Shown one piece after another: positions 41,432-50,659 of a DNA stretch of 64,000 nt. A model generated the notes under the pieces. It was not told the origin of the DNA. It saw only the letters and a program-made list of their open reading frames with translations, and searched no databases. This stretch comes from Streptomyces sp. NBC_00178 (GTDB taxonomy: Bacteria > Actinomycetota > Actinomycetes > Streptomycetales > Streptomycetaceae). Positions within the stretch are counted from its first letter, which is position 1; each line of letters begins with the position of its first letter. The stretch lies in contig NZ_CP108143.1 in NCBI RefSeq assembly GCF_036206005.1, forward strand, positions 6,415,501 through 6,479,500, given 5' to 3'. The translations under genes and the position numbers were made by a program.

Positions 41432-42542
41432 AGTTTTCCGGAGTCGTCAACCTCCTGGTCGACCCGCGTACTTCGAGGCGGGGCAGCAGTTCGGTCCTGC
41501 GCACCGGGCCGGTCGTCCCCGCCGGATGCTCCAGCCGGTGCAGCAGCAGCTCCGCGGCCGCCCGCCCGATGTCGGCCCGGGGTGGGGCGACGGCACTCAG
41601 CGAGGTGGTCCCCAGAGCCGCGACCACGTCGTCGTACGCCACCACCGAGCAGTCCCTCGGCACCCGCATCCCGCTCTCCGCCAGCCGCTGGACCAGCATC
41701 AGGGCGTCCTCGTCGCCGTGCAGCACGGCGCCGGTGGTGCCTCGCTTGCGCATCAGCGCCGCGAGGTCCGGCGCGGTCTCCCGGGGACCGTCCCCGGGGC
41801 CCGCCGTCGGGGAGCTGAGCACCACCGACCAGTCCTCCACCTCGGGGCGCGCTGCCGCGATGTCGGCGAACGCCGCCCGGATCGCCCGCGCGGTGGGACT
41901 GTCGTTCCTGGCGGCGAGCACCAGGCGCCGGTGGCCGAGCGACACGAGGTGGTCCACGGCCAGGTGGATCCCGTACCAGTGGTCGGAGCACACCGAGTCC
42001 AGGGCGTGGAGCGCGCTGCCGGGCCGGCCGCGCCGCTCCATCAGGACGGTCGGCACCCCGATCCCGGAGAGCCAGCCGTAGTCCGCCTCCTCGACGGCCG
42101 CGCTGCGCCACCGCGGGGCGATGAGCAGCCCGCGCGCACCGGCGGCCAGCGCCCGTTCCACCTGGGGCCGTTCGGCTCCCGCCGTCTGCGGGGCGATGCG
42201 CAGGGTGATCCGCACCCCGGCCTCCTCCAGGGCGGTCCGGGCGCCGTGCAGTGTCTCGTACAGGTACGAATGCCGCTCCGGCACGACCAGGGCCACGGCT
42301 CCGCCGCCGGACCCCTCACCCCGGGCGGCGGGCACCTGCTCCGTCCGTTCCGCGTCCTCCATGGGCCGGACCACCCCGTGCCCGCGCCTCAGCATGCCCG
42401 CCACGGCGAGTTCCTCGACGTCCCGCCGCAGCGTGACCGCCGAGACGTCGAGCTCGGTGGCGAGCGAACTCACCTTGACCGCGCCCCGCGCGTGCACCAC
42501 CGCGAGTATGCGCTGGCGTCTCAGCTCGACCGGCTCCCGCAT
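41430..42542 (-). CDS. DeoR-type HTH / LacI-type sensor regulator of the importer operon
   Basis: The 370-residue protein starts at ATG 42542. The N-terminal 60 residues are a DeoR-like HTH: RRQRILAVVHARGAVKVSSL, then ATELDVSAVTLRRDVEELA. The rest is a LacI/periplasmic-binding-protein fold (Peripla_BP_3): VALVVPERHSYLYETLHGAR, VDHLVSLGHRRLVLAARND and RDCSVVAYDDVVAALGTTSLSAV. The mix of a DeoR headpiece with a LacI sensor is a known but less common build, frequent in actinobacterial sugar operons. It lies directly upstream of the binding protein gene on the same strand and should repress the operon until a sugar binds. Confidence 0.9.
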   Translation of the reverse strand: MREPVELRRQRILAVVHARGAVKVSSLATELDVSAVTLRRDVEELAVAGMLRRGHGVVRPMEDAERTEQVPAARGEGSGGGAVALVVPERHSYLYETLHGARTALEEAGVRITLRIAPQTAGAERPQVERALAAGARGLLIAPRWRSAAVEEADYGWLSGIGVPTVLMERRGRPGSALHALDSVCSDHWYGIHLAVDHLVSLGHRRLVLAARNDSPTARAIRAAFADIAAARPEVEDWSVVLSSPTAGPGDGPRETAPDLAALMRKRGTTGAVLHGDEDALMLVQRLAESGMRVPRDCSVVAYDDVVAALGTTSLSAVAPPRADIGRAAAELLLHRLEHPAGTTGPVRRTELLPRLEVRGSTRRLTTPEN

Positions 42543-42571
42543 GCTGGCCCCCTTGCCTACCGCTGTGCCGT

Positions 42572-42583
42572 GTTCGTTTGAAC
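42572..42583. promoter_or_regulatory. Operator-like site in front of the DeoR/LacI-type regulator gene
   Basis: GTTCGTTTGAAC is an inverted repeat (GTTC-n4-GAAC) 29 bases upstream of the regulator start. It matches the site at 41420-41431 in ten of twelve bases on the other strand. Confidence 0.5.
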
Positions 42584-42689
42584 GTTTCCGTGAGCGGTCG
42601 CAGCATAGCGAGGGGGGCGGGCCGCGGTGCGATCGGAAGACGGGACGATGATCCGCCCAAAGGAATATGTGTCTACCATCTGACCCGCA

Positions 42690-43454
42690 ATGGACACCAT
42701 CACACTCTGGCAACTGGCCGCGCTCGCGGCGGCATCCACGCTCGTCGGCTTCTCCAAGACCGCCGTGAGCGGTGCCAACACGATCAGCCTCGCCGTCTTC
42801 GCCGCCGTGCTCCCGGCCCGCGAATCGACCGGCGTGCTGCTCCCGATCCTGATCGCCGGCGACACCCTCGCCGTGCTGGTCTACCGCCGTCATGCCCACT
42901 GGCCGACCCTGCTGCGGCTCTTCCCCGCCGTCGCCGTGGGAGTCGTGGCGGGCACCGTCTTCATGATGTGGGCCGACGACGCCGCCGTACGCACCTCGAT
43001 CGGCGCGATCCTGATCCTCATGGCCGGCGTCACCGTGTGGCGACGGCGGGCACGCCCCGAGGACGCCACGGAGCAGGACGCGGCCGGGCCCACGCGTGCC
43101 GGGCGGCTCAAGGCCCGCTCGTACGGGGTGCTCGGAGGGTTCACCACCATGGTGGCCAACGCGGGCGGCCCCGTGATGTCCCTCTACCTGCTGTCCGCCG
43201 GCTTCCGGAAGCTGGGCTTCCTGGGCACGTCGGCCTGGTTCTTCCTCATCGTCAACACGTCCAAGGTGCCCTTCAGCGTCGGGCTCGGCCTCATCGACGC
43301 GCAGTCGCTCCTGCTCGACGCGGCCCTCGTGCTGTTCGTCGTCCCCGGCGCGTACCTCGGCCGCGCGTGCGTCGGCCGGATCAACCAGAAGCTCTTCGAC
43401 CGGATCGTGATCGGGGCCACCGTCCTGGGCGGCCTCCAGCTGCTGCTCGTCTGA
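42690..43454 (+). CDS. TauE/SafE-family membrane exporter
   Basis: The 254-residue protein starts at ATG 42690, without a clear ribosome site. It has about seven to eight membrane segments and the two half-repeats of the TauE/SafE fold: STLVGFSKTAVSGANTISLAV in the first half and SYGVLGGFTTMVANAGGPVMS in the second. This family exports sulfite, sulfoacetate or other organic anions, usually driven by a proton gradient. Neighbours give no hint of the substrate: the importer regulator is divergent and an amino acid permease is convergent (21 bases between stops). Confidence 0.9.
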   Translation: MDTITLWQLAALAAASTLVGFSKTAVSGANTISLAVFAAVLPARESTGVLLPILIAGDTLAVLVYRRHAHWPTLLRLFPAVAVGVVAGTVFMMWADDAAVRTSIGAILILMAGVTVWRRRARPEDATEQDAAGPTRAGRLKARSYGVLGGFTTMVANAGGPVMSLYLLSAGFRKLGFLGTSAWFFLIVNTSKVPFSVGLGLIDAQSLLLDAALVLFVVPGAYLGRACVGRINQKLFDRIVIGATVLGGLQLLLV

Positions 43455-43475
43455 AGGCCGCCCCGAGGAAGGTGA

Positions 43476-45005
43476 TCAGACGATGCCCTCGGCGATCTCG
43501 GCCTGTTCACGGGCGTTGCCGTAGGCGACCGGGGTGCTGTAGGTCCGGCGCGCGACGAACCACCAGACCGTGGCCAGCACCAGGACGGCGACCAGGGCGA
43601 TGGACGCGTAGTTCATCGAGTCGATGGTCACCGGCGAGGACTGCGGCAGCAGGAACAGCACGGTCACGACCGCCACCCACGCCACGGCGATCCAGCCGAT
43701 CGGCTTCGACCAGCGGCCGAGGTGCCACGGCCCGCGCTCGAAGCGGTCCCCGGCCCGGAGCTTCAGGAAGATCGGGATGGCGTACGCCGGGGTGATCCCG
43801 ATGACGTTGATCGCAGTGACCGCCCCGTAGGCCGTCGCGGAGTACAGCGACGGCACCGCGAGCAGCGCGGCGACGGCGACGGACAGCCACACCGCGGGCA
43901 CCGGCGTCTGCGTGCGCGCGCTCACCCTGCGCCACAGAGCGGATCCCGGCAGCGCGTTGTCGCGGCTGAACGCGAAGACCATCCGGCTCGCCGCGGCGAC
44001 CTCCGCGTTGCCGCAGAACAACTGCGCCGCGATCACGATCAGCAGCATCGCGGTGGCACCGGCCGTCCCCAGGGCGTCGATCAGGATCTGGGCCGGCGGC
44101 ACGCCCGTGGCGCTGTTCTGCGTGCCCGCGTAGTCCTGGATGGCGAAGGTCAGTCCGGCCAGCAGCACGAACCCGGCGACCCACGACACCCAGATGGCCC
44201 GGACGATTCCCTTCGCCGCGGTGACCGAGGCGTTCGACGTCTCCTCGGAGAGGTGGGCCGAGGCGTCGTAGCCGCAGAAGGTGTACTGGGCCAGCAGCAG
44301 GCCGATCGCGGCCACGTAGACGGGGTTCTCCCATCCCGTGCCGTTCACGAACTCGGTGAAGACGAACGACGGGGACTGGTGGTGCGAGGGCACGACCGCC
44401 AGCACGCCCACGATGACGGCGACACCGCCCAGGTGCCACCAGACGCTGATCGAGTTCAGCAGGCTGACCAGGCGCACGCCGAACAGGTTCAGGACGGCGT
44501 GCAGCAGCAGGATGCACAGGAAGATCACCATCGTCGACCCGGGTGTGGGGTCGAAGCCCCACTGCAGATTCAGCAGCGCCCCGGTGAACAGGGCCGCGCC
44601 GTAGTCGATTCCGGCGATGGCTCCCAGCAGGCCCAGCAGATTGAGCCACCCCGTGTACCAGCCCCACTTACGGCCGCCCAGCCGGTCGGCCATGTAGTAC
44701 AGGGCGCCCGACGTCGGGTAGGCGCTGGTGACCTCTGCGAGCGCCATGCCCACGCAGAGCACGAACAGGCCGACGCCGGCCCAGCCCCAGAGCATCACGG
44801 ACGGGCCGCCGGCCGACATTCCGAAGCCGTACAGCGTCATGCAGCCGGAGAGGATCGAGATCACGGAGAAGCTGATCGCGAAGTTGCCGAAGCCGCCCAT
44901 GCGGCGCGCCAGCACCGGCTGGTAGCCGAGTTCGCGCAGCCGGGCCTCCTCGTCCTTCTGGGGGCCGGGCGCCGTGCTCGACGGGGTCGAGGCGGATATG
45001 GACAT
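43476..45005 (-). CDS. APC-family amino acid permease
   Basis: ATG 45005 has a GGAGG ribosome site; the product has 509 residues. Twelve membrane segments fit the APC fold. Conserved stretches include NFAISFSVISILSGCMTLYGFG, GWYTGWLNLLGLLGAIAGI and YTFCGYDASAHLSEETSNAS, the last typical of GABA/choline-type permeases (TC 2.A.3.4). It would import an amino acid or amine with protons. The length agrees with the family. The next gene upstream (hypothetical, 335 residues) is on the same strand 59 bases away and may share its mRNA. Confidence 0.92.
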   Translation of the reverse strand: MSISASTPSSTAPGPQKDEEARLRELGYQPVLARRMGGFGNFAISFSVISILSGCMTLYGFGMSAGGPSVMLWGWAGVGLFVLCVGMALAEVTSAYPTSGALYYMADRLGGRKWGWYTGWLNLLGLLGAIAGIDYGAALFTGALLNLQWGFDPTPGSTMVIFLCILLLHAVLNLFGVRLVSLLNSISVWWHLGGVAVIVGVLAVVPSHHQSPSFVFTEFVNGTGWENPVYVAAIGLLLAQYTFCGYDASAHLSEETSNASVTAAKGIVRAIWVSWVAGFVLLAGLTFAIQDYAGTQNSATGVPPAQILIDALGTAGATAMLLIVIAAQLFCGNAEVAAASRMVFAFSRDNALPGSALWRRVSARTQTPVPAVWLSVAVAALLAVPSLYSATAYGAVTAINVIGITPAYAIPIFLKLRAGDRFERGPWHLGRWSKPIGWIAVAWVAVVTVLFLLPQSSPVTIDSMNYASIALVAVLVLATVWWFVARRTYSTPVAYGNAREQAEIAEGIV

Positions 45006-45064
45006 GGAGATGACCTCCGGTGGGGGACGGGTGTGGGGGGAACGTGGGGGGAGGGCGGCCGGCG

Positions 45065-46072
45065 TCAGCCGTGCGGGGCCCTCCCGGGTTCGTGCTCGGC
45101 GGCCAGACAGCGGCCGCGGGCCCGCAGGAACACGTCCTCGGCGCCGGCCGGGTCCTGCGGGGTGCGGGTGCGGTGGGACCACGGGGCGGACGTGTAGTAC
45201 GGGCCCATGGCGCGGAACACCGGTGCGGCGTCGGCGAAGCGGAGCGAGCCCCACAGCGCGTGGGCCAGATGGTTGAGGTCGAGGAGGGAGCGGGCCGCCG
45301 GGTCGGCCCGGGCGAACCAGACGGCCAGCGCGCGCCTGGCGTCGCGTTCGCCGTCCTCGGTGACCCAGTGCAGGTCCAGCGCCTTCTCGTTGCCGTTCTC
45401 GCGCCGGTAGCGCTCCACCCGGACGTACAGCGGCAGCACATGGAGGGGCGAACCCTCGGGTGCCGAAGAGGCGGCCCACTGGACGAAGTTGACGGCCTCC
45501 GGCAGGGTGCCGCCCGACTGGCGCGCGTACACGAACTGCAGCATCCGGTGATACGCCTCGCGGTTGAACGGATCGCGCTTGTCGGCCTCCGCGAGCAGCC
45601 CCCACGGCCCCGGGAACAGCATGGGGCCCGGCGGGAGCATCCGGTGCTCATCGAGGCGCTGCCCCTCGTCGAGCTGCGACAGCGCCAGCAGGCAGATCCA
45701 GGGCACGGGGTCATCGGGCGAGGCGTGCGCGGCGGCCCGGCACCCCTCCCACGCCTCGTGCCACAACTGCTGGGCGCCCGGGCGCCCCCCTCGGTGCGCC
45801 CGGACCGCGCGCTCCACGGTCACCCGGGCGTGCATCACCCGCGCCGCCGCACTCCGCGGCTCCTCGGCGAGCCACGCCTGCACCGTGTCGGAACCGGCGG
45901 CGACGGCGGCGAGGACCTGGGTGCGCTGGGTCCACAGCGCCCAGTCCCGGGTGCTCCGCAGCAGGTCGCGCATGGACAGCCACCGGCCCGTGCGCAGGTC
46001 CTGCGACGCCACGCGCAACGCGTGATCGGGTCCGGCGGGGTGGTAGACGGGACGGAAGTCAGTGGGAGCCAT
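45065..46072 (-). CDS. Conserved hypothetical helical-repeat protein
   Basis: The 335-residue protein starts at ATG 46072. It is predicted to be nearly all helical, with TPR-like pairs: RVMHARVTVERAVRAHRGGR, WHEAWEGCRAAAHASPDDPV, LLALSQLDEGQRLDEHR and FNREAYHRMLQFVYARQSGG. I recall similar proteins in many Streptomyces genomes, always without a known role. It has no signal peptide, membrane segment or catalytic motif. The permease follows on the same strand. A divergent 374-base region separates it from the glycerol-type kinase operon. Confidence 0.75.
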   Translation of the reverse strand: MAPTDFRPVYHPAGPDHALRVASQDLRTGRWLSMRDLLRSTRDWALWTQRTQVLAAVAAGSDTVQAWLAEEPRSAAARVMHARVTVERAVRAHRGGRPGAQQLWHEAWEGCRAAAHASPDDPVPWICLLALSQLDEGQRLDEHRMLPPGPMLFPGPWGLLAEADKRDPFNREAYHRMLQFVYARQSGGTLPEAVNFVQWAASSAPEGSPLHVLPLYVRVERYRRENGNEKALDLHWVTEDGERDARRALAVWFARADPAARSLLDLNHLAHALWGSLRFADAAPVFRAMGPYYTSAPWSHRTRTPQDPAGAEDVFLRARGRCLAAEHEPGRAPHG

Positions 46073-46446
46073 GTACGGGCCCCGCCCCTGGACGCGCGGT
46101 GGGGACGGGGCGGTGTGCCGGGCACAGCGGCACGGCGCCGGATCTGCTCGTCATGAATCCTCAAGGACGTGGGGGGTCGGGTCCTGCCGGTGGTCGACCG
46201 GGCTCTCGGTCATCGTCCGGTCGACCGCACGGCGGTGAGTTTAGGGGTCTGTGCGACCACCGGCGGAGGACTTTGCGGATCTTACTCAAGTACGGTCCGT
46301 GGACAGGACATTGAACTTCCGCGGCGGCGGCGCGCGGGAGGTCCTCGCCCGTCTTGACGCCGGCCGGGGTCTGCACGACTGTGGGCGGGGCACCGGATGA
46401 TCACGAATCCGCCCGGGACGGGCGGCACGCACGGCTGGAGCGTCGA
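46073..46446. promoter_or_regulatory. Divergent control region before the glp-like operon, with two GGTCGACCG sites
   Basis: GGTCGACCG occurs at 46192-46200 and again at 46219-46227; the palindromic core GGTCGACC thus repeats every 27 bases, the second within CGGTCGACCG. They lie about 220-255 bases upstream of the kinase start. No gene is seen in the region. Confidence 0.5.
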
Positions 46447-47880
46447 TTGACACGACCGGTACTCGCCATCGACCAGGGAACGTCCGGAACGAAGGCGCTG
46501 GTGATCTGCCCCGAGCGGGGCGTGATCGGTTCCGGATCGGCCCCCGTACGCCCCCGCTACGGCGCGTCGGGCCTGGTGGAGGCCGAACCCGCAGAACTGC
46601 TCGGGTCGGTGCTGGACGCCGGCCGGGAGGCCGTCGCGCGGGCGGGCGAGCCCGTGGCGGCGGTCGGTCTGGCAAACCAGGGCGAGACCGTGCTCGCCTG
46701 GGAACCCGCGACGGGACGGACGCTCACTCCCGCCGTCGTCTGGCAGGACCGGCGGTCCGAGAACGTGTGCGGGGAACTGGCCGAAAACGCGACGGAGTTG
46801 AAACGGATCACCGGACTTCCCCTCGATCCGTACTTCGCCGCGCCCAAGATGGCCTGGATCCGCCGGGAGTGGACCCGGGAGGGGGTCGTGACCACCAGCG
46901 ACTCCTGGCTGGTCCACGAGCTGACCGGCGCGTTCGTCACCGACGCCGCGACGGCCGGGCGCACCCAGCTCCTCGGCCTCCACGACGTCGCGTGGTCGCC
47001 GGCGGCCCTGGAGATCTTCGGCCTGTCCGGCGAACGGCTGCCCGCCGTCGTCGACTGCGCGGGCCCGGTGGGCACCACCACCGCGTTCGGCGACGAGATC
47101 CCCCTCACGGGCCTCATCGTCGACCAGCAGGCAGCCCTGCTGGCGCAGAACGCCCTGGAACCGGGGAACGCCAAGTGCACCTACGGCACCGGTGCCTTCC
47201 TGCTCGCCCAGACCGGCGGGCGCCCGAGCGCGGGCTCCTCGGGGCTGGTCAGCTGCGTCGCGTGGCGGCTCGGCGGACGAACGGACTACTGCCTCGACGG
47301 ACAGGTCTACACGGCCGCCTCCGCCGTGCGCTGGCTCACCGATCTCGGGGTGATCTCCGGGGCCGCCGACCTGGACCCCGTGGGCGCCAGTGTCCCGGGC
47401 ACCGGGGGAGTCACCTTCGTGCCGGCGCTCGCCGGTCTCGCCGCCCCCTGGTGGCGCGGTGACGTGCGGGGCTCCGTGACCGGCCTCGGCCTGGACACCA
47501 GGGCGGGCCACCTCGTCCGCGCCCTGTGCGAGGGCATCGCCGCGCAGGTCGTCGCCCTGGCCGACGCCGTCGAGTCCGAGCTCGGCTCGCCACTGACCGC
47601 GCTGCGGGTCGACGGCGGCCTGACCCGCTCCTCCCTGCTCATGCAGACCCAGGCCGACCTGCTCCAACGACCCGTCGAGGTATCGGCGTTGCCGGACGCC
47701 ACCGCGCTCGGCGCGGGCGTCGTGGCCAGGCTCGGACTCGACCCCCGGCTGTCCCCGCACCTGGCGACACCCCGGTGCGAACCCTCCATGGTGTACGAAC
47801 CGGAGATCGGCCCCGACGAGGCCGCGGAGCGCCTCGCGCGCTTCCGGGCCGCGGTGGAATCGCTGCTGGAGCGCGCATGA
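46447..47880 (+). CDS. Glycerol kinase-like FGGY carbohydrate kinase
   Basis: A TTG start at 46447 is chosen because GGAG lies six bases upstream and the family sequence begins just there (RPVLAIDQGTSGTKAL); the product has 477 residues. The FGGY domains show the ATP/phosphate loop DQGTSGTK, VGLANQGETVLAWE, WQDRRSENVC, KCTYGTGAFLLAQTGG and VDGGLTRSSLLMQTQADLL. Glycerol kinases have a very similar set. The two flavoproteins that follow resemble GlpA and GlpB, which supports glycerol or a related polyol as substrate. The gene differs from the gylCABX type in neighbours, so this may be a second, specialised system. Confidence 0.85.
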   Translation: MTRPVLAIDQGTSGTKALVICPERGVIGSGSAPVRPRYGASGLVEAEPAELLGSVLDAGREAVARAGEPVAAVGLANQGETVLAWEPATGRTLTPAVVWQDRRSENVCGELAENATELKRITGLPLDPYFAAPKMAWIRREWTREGVVTTSDSWLVHELTGAFVTDAATAGRTQLLGLHDVAWSPAALEIFGLSGERLPAVVDCAGPVGTTTAFGDEIPLTGLIVDQQAALLAQNALEPGNAKCTYGTGAFLLAQTGGRPSAGSSGLVSCVAWRLGGRTDYCLDGQVYTAASAVRWLTDLGVISGAADLDPVGASVPGTGGVTFVPALAGLAAPWWRGDVRGSVTGLGLDTRAGHLVRALCEGIAAQVVALADAVESELGSPLTALRVDGGLTRSSLLMQTQADLLQRPVEVSALPDATALGAGVVARLGLDPRLSPHLATPRCEPSMVYEPEIGPDEAAERLARFRAAVESLLERA

Positions 47881-49325
47881 CGCACACGCTCACCACCGCC
47901 GGGCCGCTGCCCGCGCAGGACCCGTGCGACGGCTACGACGTCACGGTCGTCGGGGCGGGCGTGGTCGGGGCTGCCATCGCCCGTGAACTGGCCCGGTATC
48001 CCCTGCGGATCGCTCTCGTCGACGCGGCCGACGACGTCGGCAGCGGCACGTCGAAGGCCAACACCGCGATCCTGCACACCGGTTTCGACGCCGTACCGGG
48101 CTCACTCGAAGCGCGCCTCGTGCGCGAGGGGTACGCCCTGCTCGCGGACTACGCGGGTGAGACCGGCATCCCGCTGGAACGCGTCGGCGCCCTCCTCGTC
48201 GCCTGGGACGGGGACCAGCTCGCCACGCTGCCCGGGCTGCTCGACAAGGCCGTCCGCAACGGATACCACGCGGCCCGTCTCATCGGAGCCGATGAGCTGC
48301 GGGCCCGCGAACCCCGGCTGGGCCCCGGGGCGCTCGGCGCGCTCGAGGTGCCGGACGAGAGCATCATCTGCCCCTGGACCACACCGCTCGCCTACGCCAC
48401 CCAGGCGGTCCGGGCAGGCGTCCACCTGCACCTGAACTGCCGGGTGAACTCCGTGGACCAGGGCGGAGACGTCCACACCCTCACCACCTCGCGCGGTCCG
48501 CTGCGCACCCGCCACGTCGTCAACGCGGCCGGACTGCACGCCGACGAGATCGACCGGATGCTCGGCAACGACGTCTTCACCGTGACCCCTCGCAGGGGGC
48601 AGCTCATCGTCTACGACAAGCTCGCCCGGGACCTCGTCGGCCACATCCTCCTGCCGGTCCCCGGGCCGGGCGGCAAGGGTGTCCTGGTCGCACCCACCGT
48701 GTTCGGCAACGTCCTCCTCGGCCCGACCGCCGAGGAACTGGACGACAGGACGGACACCGCGTCCACCGCCGAAGGCCTGCGCCTCCTGCGCGAGAAGGGC
48801 CGCCGGATCGTGCCCCGACTCGTCGACGAGGAGGTCACCGCCGTGTACGCCGGACTGCGCGCGGCCACCGGCCAGGAGGACTACCGCATCCAGGAGTACC
48901 CCGCCCTGCGTTACGTCGCCGTGGGCGGAATCCGCTCCACCGGTCTCACCGCGTCCCTGGCGATCGCCCGGCACGTCGTGGAACTGCTCGCGGCCACCGG
49001 CCTGGAGCTCACCGGCCCCCGTGACCTGCCGCCGCTGACGATGCCCGGCCTCGGCGAGGCGTCGCCGCGTCCCTACCTGAGCGCCGCCCTGATCGCCGGG
49101 GACCCGGCGTACGGCAGCATCGTCTGCCACTGCGAACAGGTCACCCTCGGAGAGATCCGGGACGCGCTGGCGTCGACGATCCCGCCCTGCTCCGTGGACG
49201 GCCTGCGGCGGCGCACCCGGGCCCGGGGCGGCCGGTGCCAGGGATTCCACTGCGGTGCCGCGGTGCGGGCCCTCGTCGAGGAGGGCACGGCCGCGAACGG
49301 CGACGACGAGGAGGCTCACCGGTGA
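47877..49325 (+). CDS. FAD-dependent glycerol-3-phosphate dehydrogenase-like protein (GlpA type)
   Basis: ATG 47877 overlaps the kinase stop as ATGA; the product has 482 residues. The DAO fold begins with YDVTVVGAGVVGAAIARELAR (FAD-binding GxGxxG), then GTSKANTAILHTGFDAVPGS, which fits GlpA-type enzymes. The C-terminal part is a BFD-like [2Fe-2S] domain: IVCHCEQVTLGEIRDAL and RARGGRCQGFHCG give four cysteines. It would oxidise a polyol phosphate and pass electrons to the next protein. It is shorter than E. coli GlpA (542 residues). Confidence 0.87.
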   Translation: MTHTLTTAGPLPAQDPCDGYDVTVVGAGVVGAAIARELARYPLRIALVDAADDVGSGTSKANTAILHTGFDAVPGSLEARLVREGYALLADYAGETGIPLERVGALLVAWDGDQLATLPGLLDKAVRNGYHAARLIGADELRAREPRLGPGALGALEVPDESIICPWTTPLAYATQAVRAGVHLHLNCRVNSVDQGGDVHTLTTSRGPLRTRHVVNAAGLHADEIDRMLGNDVFTVTPRRGQLIVYDKLARDLVGHILLPVPGPGGKGVLVAPTVFGNVLLGPTAEELDDRTDTASTAEGLRLLREKGRRIVPRLVDEEVTAVYAGLRAATGQEDYRIQEYPALRYVAVGGIRSTGLTASLAIARHVVELLAATGLELTGPRDLPPLTMPGLGEASPRPYLSAALIAGDPAYGSIVCHCEQVTLGEIRDALASTIPPCSVDGLRRRTRARGGRCQGFHCGAAVRALVEEGTAANGDDEEAHR

Positions 49326-50611
49326 CCGGAAGCGAACGGAACGGGCGGACCGCGCGCGACGTCGACGTCCTGATCGTCGGCGCCGGCCCCGCCGGCCTCG
49401 CGGCCGGCGCCGAACTCGCCGCAGCGGGCGTGGACCGGGTGGAGATCCTCGAACGCGAACAGCAGGCAGGCGGCGTCCCCCGCCACTGCCACCACGGCGG
49501 GTTCGGCGCGCCCACCGGCCTCCTCGCCCGCGCACGGGCCCTCGCGCGCCGATCCGCCGACGGCGGCGGCGGGGGAATGGACGGGCCCGCGTACGCCCGG
49601 CAGCACGTCACCGCGGCCCTGTCGGCCGGCGCCGCCCTGCGCACCGGCGTCACCGTCACCGGCTGGGCGGGCCCCCGGACCGTCGACACCACCGGGCCCG
49701 CCGGCCTGGAGAGGATCACCGCGCGGGCCGTCGTGCTCGCCACCGGCGCCCGCGAACGCCCGCGCAGCGCCCGGCTGATCCCCGGCACCCGGCCGGCCGG
49801 CGTCTACACCACCGGCGAACTCCAGCAGGCCGTCCACCTCTACGGGCAGCGCATCGGCACACGGGCCGTCGTCGTCGGCGACGAACCCGTCGGGTACGCG
49901 GCGGCCGGCACGCTGCGCGCCGCCGGCGTCGAGGTCGTGGCCGTCGTCACCGACCGGCGCGCGTCACGGCTGCGCCCGCACGGGCGCAGCCCGCTGCTCA
50001 CCGGCGCGACCGTCACCGGCCTGCGGGGCCGGCCCCGGCTGTCCGGCGTCGAACTGCGCCACGAGGACGGCCGCACCACCACCCTGAGCTGCGACACCGT
50101 GGTCCTGAGCGGCGACTTCGTCCCGGACCACGAACTCGCCCGGCGGGGCGGCCTGGTCCTGGACCCCGGCACCCGCGGACCCGCGTACGACGCCGCGTTC
50201 CGCACCTCACGGCCGGGTGTCTTCGCGGCCGGGAACGTGCTCCACGCCGTCGAGCGGGCCGGGTTCGCCGCCGAGGAGGGCCGGGCCGTCGCCGTCCCCG
50301 TGCTCCACCGGCTGCTCGGCACCGAGGAACCCGGCGGGCGGGGGCCGTCCCTCGTCGTGGAAGCGCCCCTGCGGTGGATCGCACCGAACACGGCAGGGCC
50401 GGACGGGGCACGCCCACCGGGGGACAGGTTCCTGCTCCGGGCCGCCCGGCCGCTCACCCTGCCGGTGCTGGCCGTGACCCAGGACGGACGCGAACTCCAC
50501 CGGCAGCGCTCGCTGCCGTCCTCCGGTCCGGGCCGGTCCCTGCACCTCGCGGCGGGCTGGCTCGACCGGGTCGATCCGCATGGTCCGGCGGTGCGGATCG
50601 CGGTGCTGTGA
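49322..50611 (+). CDS. FAD-dependent oxidoreductase (GlpB / opine-oxidase-alpha-like)
   Basis: GTG 49322 overlaps the stop of the previous gene as GTGA; the product has 429 residues. The N-terminus DVDVLIVGAGPAGLAAGAEL binds FAD, VVLATGARERPRSARLIPGT is the second FAD contact, and GTRAVVVGDEPVGYAAAGTL is an NAD-binding-type motif. RTSRPGVFAAGNVLHAVERAGFAAEEG is the last FAD motif. In bacteria such proteins form a complex with the GlpA-like partner, often together with a small DUF1667 or GlpC protein. Neither is found here, so the electron acceptor is unknown. It ends the operon. Confidence 0.87.
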   Translation: MTGSERNGRTARDVDVLIVGAGPAGLAAGAELAAAGVDRVEILEREQQAGGVPRHCHHGGFGAPTGLLARARALARRSADGGGGGMDGPAYARQHVTAALSAGAALRTGVTVTGWAGPRTVDTTGPAGLERITARAVVLATGARERPRSARLIPGTRPAGVYTTGELQQAVHLYGQRIGTRAVVVGDEPVGYAAAGTLRAAGVEVVAVVTDRRASRLRPHGRSPLLTGATVTGLRGRPRLSGVELRHEDGRTTTLSCDTVVLSGDFVPDHELARRGGLVLDPGTRGPAYDAAFRTSRPGVFAAGNVLHAVERAGFAAEEGRAVAVPVLHRLLGTEEPGGRGPSLVVEAPLRWIAPNTAGPDGARPPGDRFLLRAARPLTLPVLAVTQDGRELHRQRSLPSSGPGRSLHLAAGWLDRVDPHGPAVRIAVL

Positions 50612-50659
50612 GGGCGGGGGCCCCGGCGGGACTTCGGCCGGGACCGCCCGCCCCGCGCG

